From assembly GCF_029168945.1 (NCBI RefSeq), contig NC_083609.1, positions 22,937,501-23,001,500 on the forward strand: DNA of 64,000 nt, read 5' to 3'. This document shows, one piece after another, positions 61,318 to 64,000 of this stretch. Numbering within the stretch: position 1 is the stretch's first letter; the number at the start of each line of letters is the position of its first letter. The position numbers were made by a program, and so were the translations under genes. The notes under the pieces were generated by a model, which saw nothing but the letters and a program-made list of their open reading frames with translations, did no database searches and was not told the DNA's origin. The DNA comes from Cannabis sativa (taxonomy: Eukaryota; Streptophyta; Magnoliopsida; Rosales; Cannabaceae).

Positions 61318-63336
61318 TTAAACAGTACAAACCCCGAAGGATTTCCTTAGAGAAATAAAACGGATCGAGTCAAGAGCTTTAGTAAAAATATCTGCAATTT
61401 GTTTGCTAGTTTCAACATATTCTAAGACAAGAATTTTATTTTCCACAAGCTCTCTAATAAAGTGATGACGAATGTCTATGTGCTTTGTGCGAGAGTGTTG
61501 AACATGATTCTTAGAAATGTTTATAGCACTAGTATTATCACAAAAGATGGTTAAAGTTTTCAAATCAAACCCATAATCTGCCATCATTTGTTTCATCCAT
61601 AACAATTGGGTACAACAACTACCCGCAGCAATATACTCAGCCTCAGCTGTGGACAGAGAGATCGAGTTTTGCTTCTTGCTGTGCCATGAAACAAGATTGT
61701 TTCCAAGATAGAAACATCCACCACTAGTACTTTTTCTATCATCTGCATTACCTGCCCAATCAGCATCACTAAAGCAAACAAGGTTAGAGTTAGTGTCTTT
61801 AGAAAACCAAATCCCAAAATCAATTGTGCTATTTACATAGCGAATGATTCTTTTCACAGCAGAAAGATGGGATTCCATGGGATTTGCCTGATATCGTGCA
61901 CAAACACCAATACTATAACAAATGTCAGGACGACTAGCAGTAAGATAAAGCAAACTACCTATCATACTTCGATACAAAGTTTGATCTACCTTTACTCCTT
62001 GTTCATCTTTGCTTAATTTCAAAGTTGTGCTCATGGGAGTGTTGGTATGTTTGGCTTTCTCAAGACCAAACTTTTTCACCAAGTTCTTTGCATATTTGCT
62101 TTGAGTGACAAAAGTTCCCTCATCTGATTGCTTCACTTGAAGACCGAGAAAATAAGTGAGTTCACCTACCATGCTCATTTCAAACTCCTTTTGCATTTGG
62201 GAAACAAAAACCTGCACTTCAGAGTTAGAAGTAGAGCCAAACACAATATCATCAACATATATTTGAGCAACAATTACATTAGAATTAATGTTTTTGATGA
62301 AAAGTGTTTTATCAACATTTCCTCTCTTGTAATCATGAGAACGCAAAAATTCAGTTAGACGCTCATACCAAGCACGTGGTGCTTATTTTAGACCATACAA
62401 AGCTTTGTCTAACTTATAGATATGATCAGGAAAATGAGGATCCTCAAACCCTTTAGGTTGTTCAACATACACCTCTTCTTTTAACAGCCCATTCAAAAAG
62501 GCAGATTTGACATCCATTTGATACAATTTAATACTAAGAATGCAAGCTATGGAAAGAAGTAACCTGATCGATTCCAGTCTAGCTACTGGAGCAAATGTTT
62601 CATCAAAGTCAATACCCTCAACTTGAGTGTATCCTTGGGCAACCAACCTTGCCTTGTTCCGAATGATAGTGCCAAACTCATCACTCTTATTTTTGAAGAT
62701 CCACTTGGTTCCAATGATGTTCACAAACGGTGGTCTTGGAATCATTTTCCAGACTTTGTTTCGAACAAACTGATGTAGCTCATCCTGCATAGCAAGAAAC
62801 CAATCTTCATCCATTAGTGCTTCTTTTACAGATTTTGGTTCTGAAGAAGAAATAAAACATAAGAATTGAATTATATTAGCATATTTTCTTCTTGTAACCA
62901 TGCTCTCATCCAAGTTTCCAAGGATGAGATCTGAAGGATGATTCTTTTTAACCCCGGAGGATGGTTCCCTCTGTATTGGATTAGTGATTGAATTTGAAGA
63001 ATGCTCGGATTCTTTTGTTGTTGGGATTTCTGTAGCAACAGATTCTTGCACAGTAGCCTCGACAACCGCTTCTGTAGCTTCGGCAGGTTCCTTTTCCTCA
63101 GCAGTAGGCTTTTCAAGCAGGTCTTCAATCTGTTCTTCTGTAGAAAACTGAGACAAATCTTTTAGATCATCAACAACAACATTAGCAGATTCCATAATAG
63201 TTTGGGTTCTCATGTTATACACACGATATGCCCTACTATTTGTGGAATATCCTAAGAAAACACCTTCATCACTTTTAGCATCAAATTTACCAATGTAATC
63301 ACGATCTCTTAAAATATAACAAACACATCCAAACAC
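61318..63336 (-). pseudogene. SIRE-like copia reverse transcriptase and RNase H
   Basis: Two frames in the same phase, 63336-62383 and 62346-61318, are separated by a TAA directly after DKALYGLK, where family members have a sense codon. The first contains [13 protein letters not shown], a long acidic linker, [21 protein letters not shown] and [10 protein letters not shown]. The second contains the catalytic YVDDIVFGST, RNase H acidic positions in CFSDADWAG, DRKSTSGGC and EAEYIAAGSC, and the SRTKHIDIRHHFIREL block near the end. Apart from the stop the domains look complete, so inactivation is recent. Confidence 0.9.
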
Positions 63337-63376
63337 ATGAAAGTGACTTACATTTGGTTTCTTACCTTTCCAGATT

Positions 63377-63991
63377 TCATATGGTGTTTTGTGAGTACTT
63401 GGACGTATGTAAGAATACTTTGTTGATGGTATAGCAAGCAGTGTTAATAGCTTCGGCCCAAAGCTGCCTCGTAAGCTTCTTGCTATTCAACATTACTCTA
63501 GCCATTTCTGTTAGAGTACGATTCTTTCTTTCAACCACTCCATTTTGTTGAGGAGTTTTTGGAGCAGAAAATTCATGAGAAGTACCGTTAGCTTTGCAAA
63601 ATTCATCATATATGGTATTTTCAAATTCCTTTCCATGATCACTCCTAATCCTAACAATTTTACCAATGTTACAATCTTTTTCAACTTGTAATTTCAAACA
63701 CAAAGATTGGAAAGCTTCAAAAGTATCAGATTTTTCTCTCAAAAAATCCACCCATGAAAATCGAGAAAAATCATCAACACATACAAAAATATACCTCTTA
63801 CCATTCAAGCTTTCTACCTGGATTGGACCCATTAAGTCCATGTGCAAGAGTTCGAGAACTCTAGAAGTATTCACATCCGGGACACTCTTGTGAGAAATTT
63901 TCAGTTGCTTACCTAACTGACATGGTCTACATTTTCCCAATGACTCTTTACCTAATTTAGGTAATCCTCGAACAATCCCTGAAACAGACAA
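63377..63991 (-). pseudogene. SIRE-like copia integrase, partial
   Basis: The frame shows the end of the HHCC zinc domain (CRPCQLGKQ), the first Asp in LLHMDLMGP, the second in RSDHGKEF and the Glu in NGVVERKNRT, a complete DDE set. It is shifted against the following RT frame near 63410. The start lies outside the window. Confidence 0.9.
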
Positions 63992-64000
63992 TTTTTTCAG

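Larger units (their letters stand above)
56617..64000 (-). mobile_element. SIRE-like Ty1/copia retrotransposon, 3' part, continuing past the window
   Basis: On the - strand the order is integrase (from 63991), RT, RNase H (to 61318), a 1.4 kb spacer, an extra ORF (59874 to about 58210), a polypurine tract, and the 3' LTR (57836-56617). The extra ORF between pol and the 3' LTR and the protein style (REKSDTFEAF, MVGELTYFLGLQ) point to the SIRE/Maximus lineage. The gag, protease and 5' LTR lie outside the window. A frameshift and a nonsense change in pol show this copy is inactive. Confidence 0.85.

Noticed and set aside
1..64000. tRNA, rRNA, hammerhead ribozyme or snoRNA genes
   Set aside because: I looked for cloverleaf-type blocks and for CTGATGAG with a following GAAA core and found no convincing case. 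A covariance-model scan could still find small RNAs.

Overview
The window is nuclear DNA from a dicot plant. It is AT-rich, the genes have large introns with GT-AG borders, and most of the sequence is nested retrotransposons. The family of Ty1/copia LTRs seen here (ends TGTTGGGTTTTATGCCC ... CCAACA) and the GGCCGGCC-rich repeats suggest to me a rosid, possibly hemp or hop (Cannabaceae). That assignment is an impression from memory, not a search result.

Only two ordinary host genes are supported. The first is an SRM1/DIVARICATA-type MYB transcription factor on the + strand (exons 16686-17068 and 20616-21114; 293 aa). The second is a MurF-type D-alanyl-D-alanine-adding ligase with a plastid-like leader on the - strand (exons 27502-26645, 26033-25930, 25076-24503; 511 aa), which belongs to the peptidoglycan pathway. 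They converge on a 3.4 kb interval (21115-24502) that holds a hAT-like MITE, a decayed copia LTR and a retroelement zinc-knuckle relic.

Layout: 1-3717, a minus-strand gypsy-type LTR broken by a copia solo LTR; 3718-4623, a LINE 3' end; 4624-5531, AT-rich DNA; 5532-12563, a four-layer nest (LTR-like family A, copia solo LTR, gypsy solo LTR, copia solo LTR); 12564-14400, AT-rich DNA; 14400-21115, the MYB gene; 21882-24150, transposon relics; 24503-27502, MurF; 27630-28890, a GC-rich island; 28891-29230, a hAT-like relic; 29231-43970, an L1-type LINE split by a complete copia element (31511-43790), which itself carries a hAT element and a Harbinger-type MITE; 43971-46758, the 3' end of another copia; 46759-50213, minus-strand gypsy LTR, integrase and gag-like remnants; 51468-54172, a second family A copy broken by a copia solo LTR; 55795-56590, a LINE relic; 56617-64000, the 3' part of a SIRE-like copia on the - strand with an extra ORF after pol.

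Five nested insertions were placed from target-site duplications read directly (TTTAC, CCAAC, TATAA, CAATT, GGCYG), and three further ones from weaker or shorter duplications. Seven LTRs of one copia family occur, four of them solo. The less expected items are tandem arrays of short hairpins inside three unrelated LTRs or leaders, retroelement ORFs that begin like histone H3 (MARTKQT, MAKTK), and the extra ORF of the SIRE-like element. No tRNA, rRNA, CRISPR or viral gene was seen.
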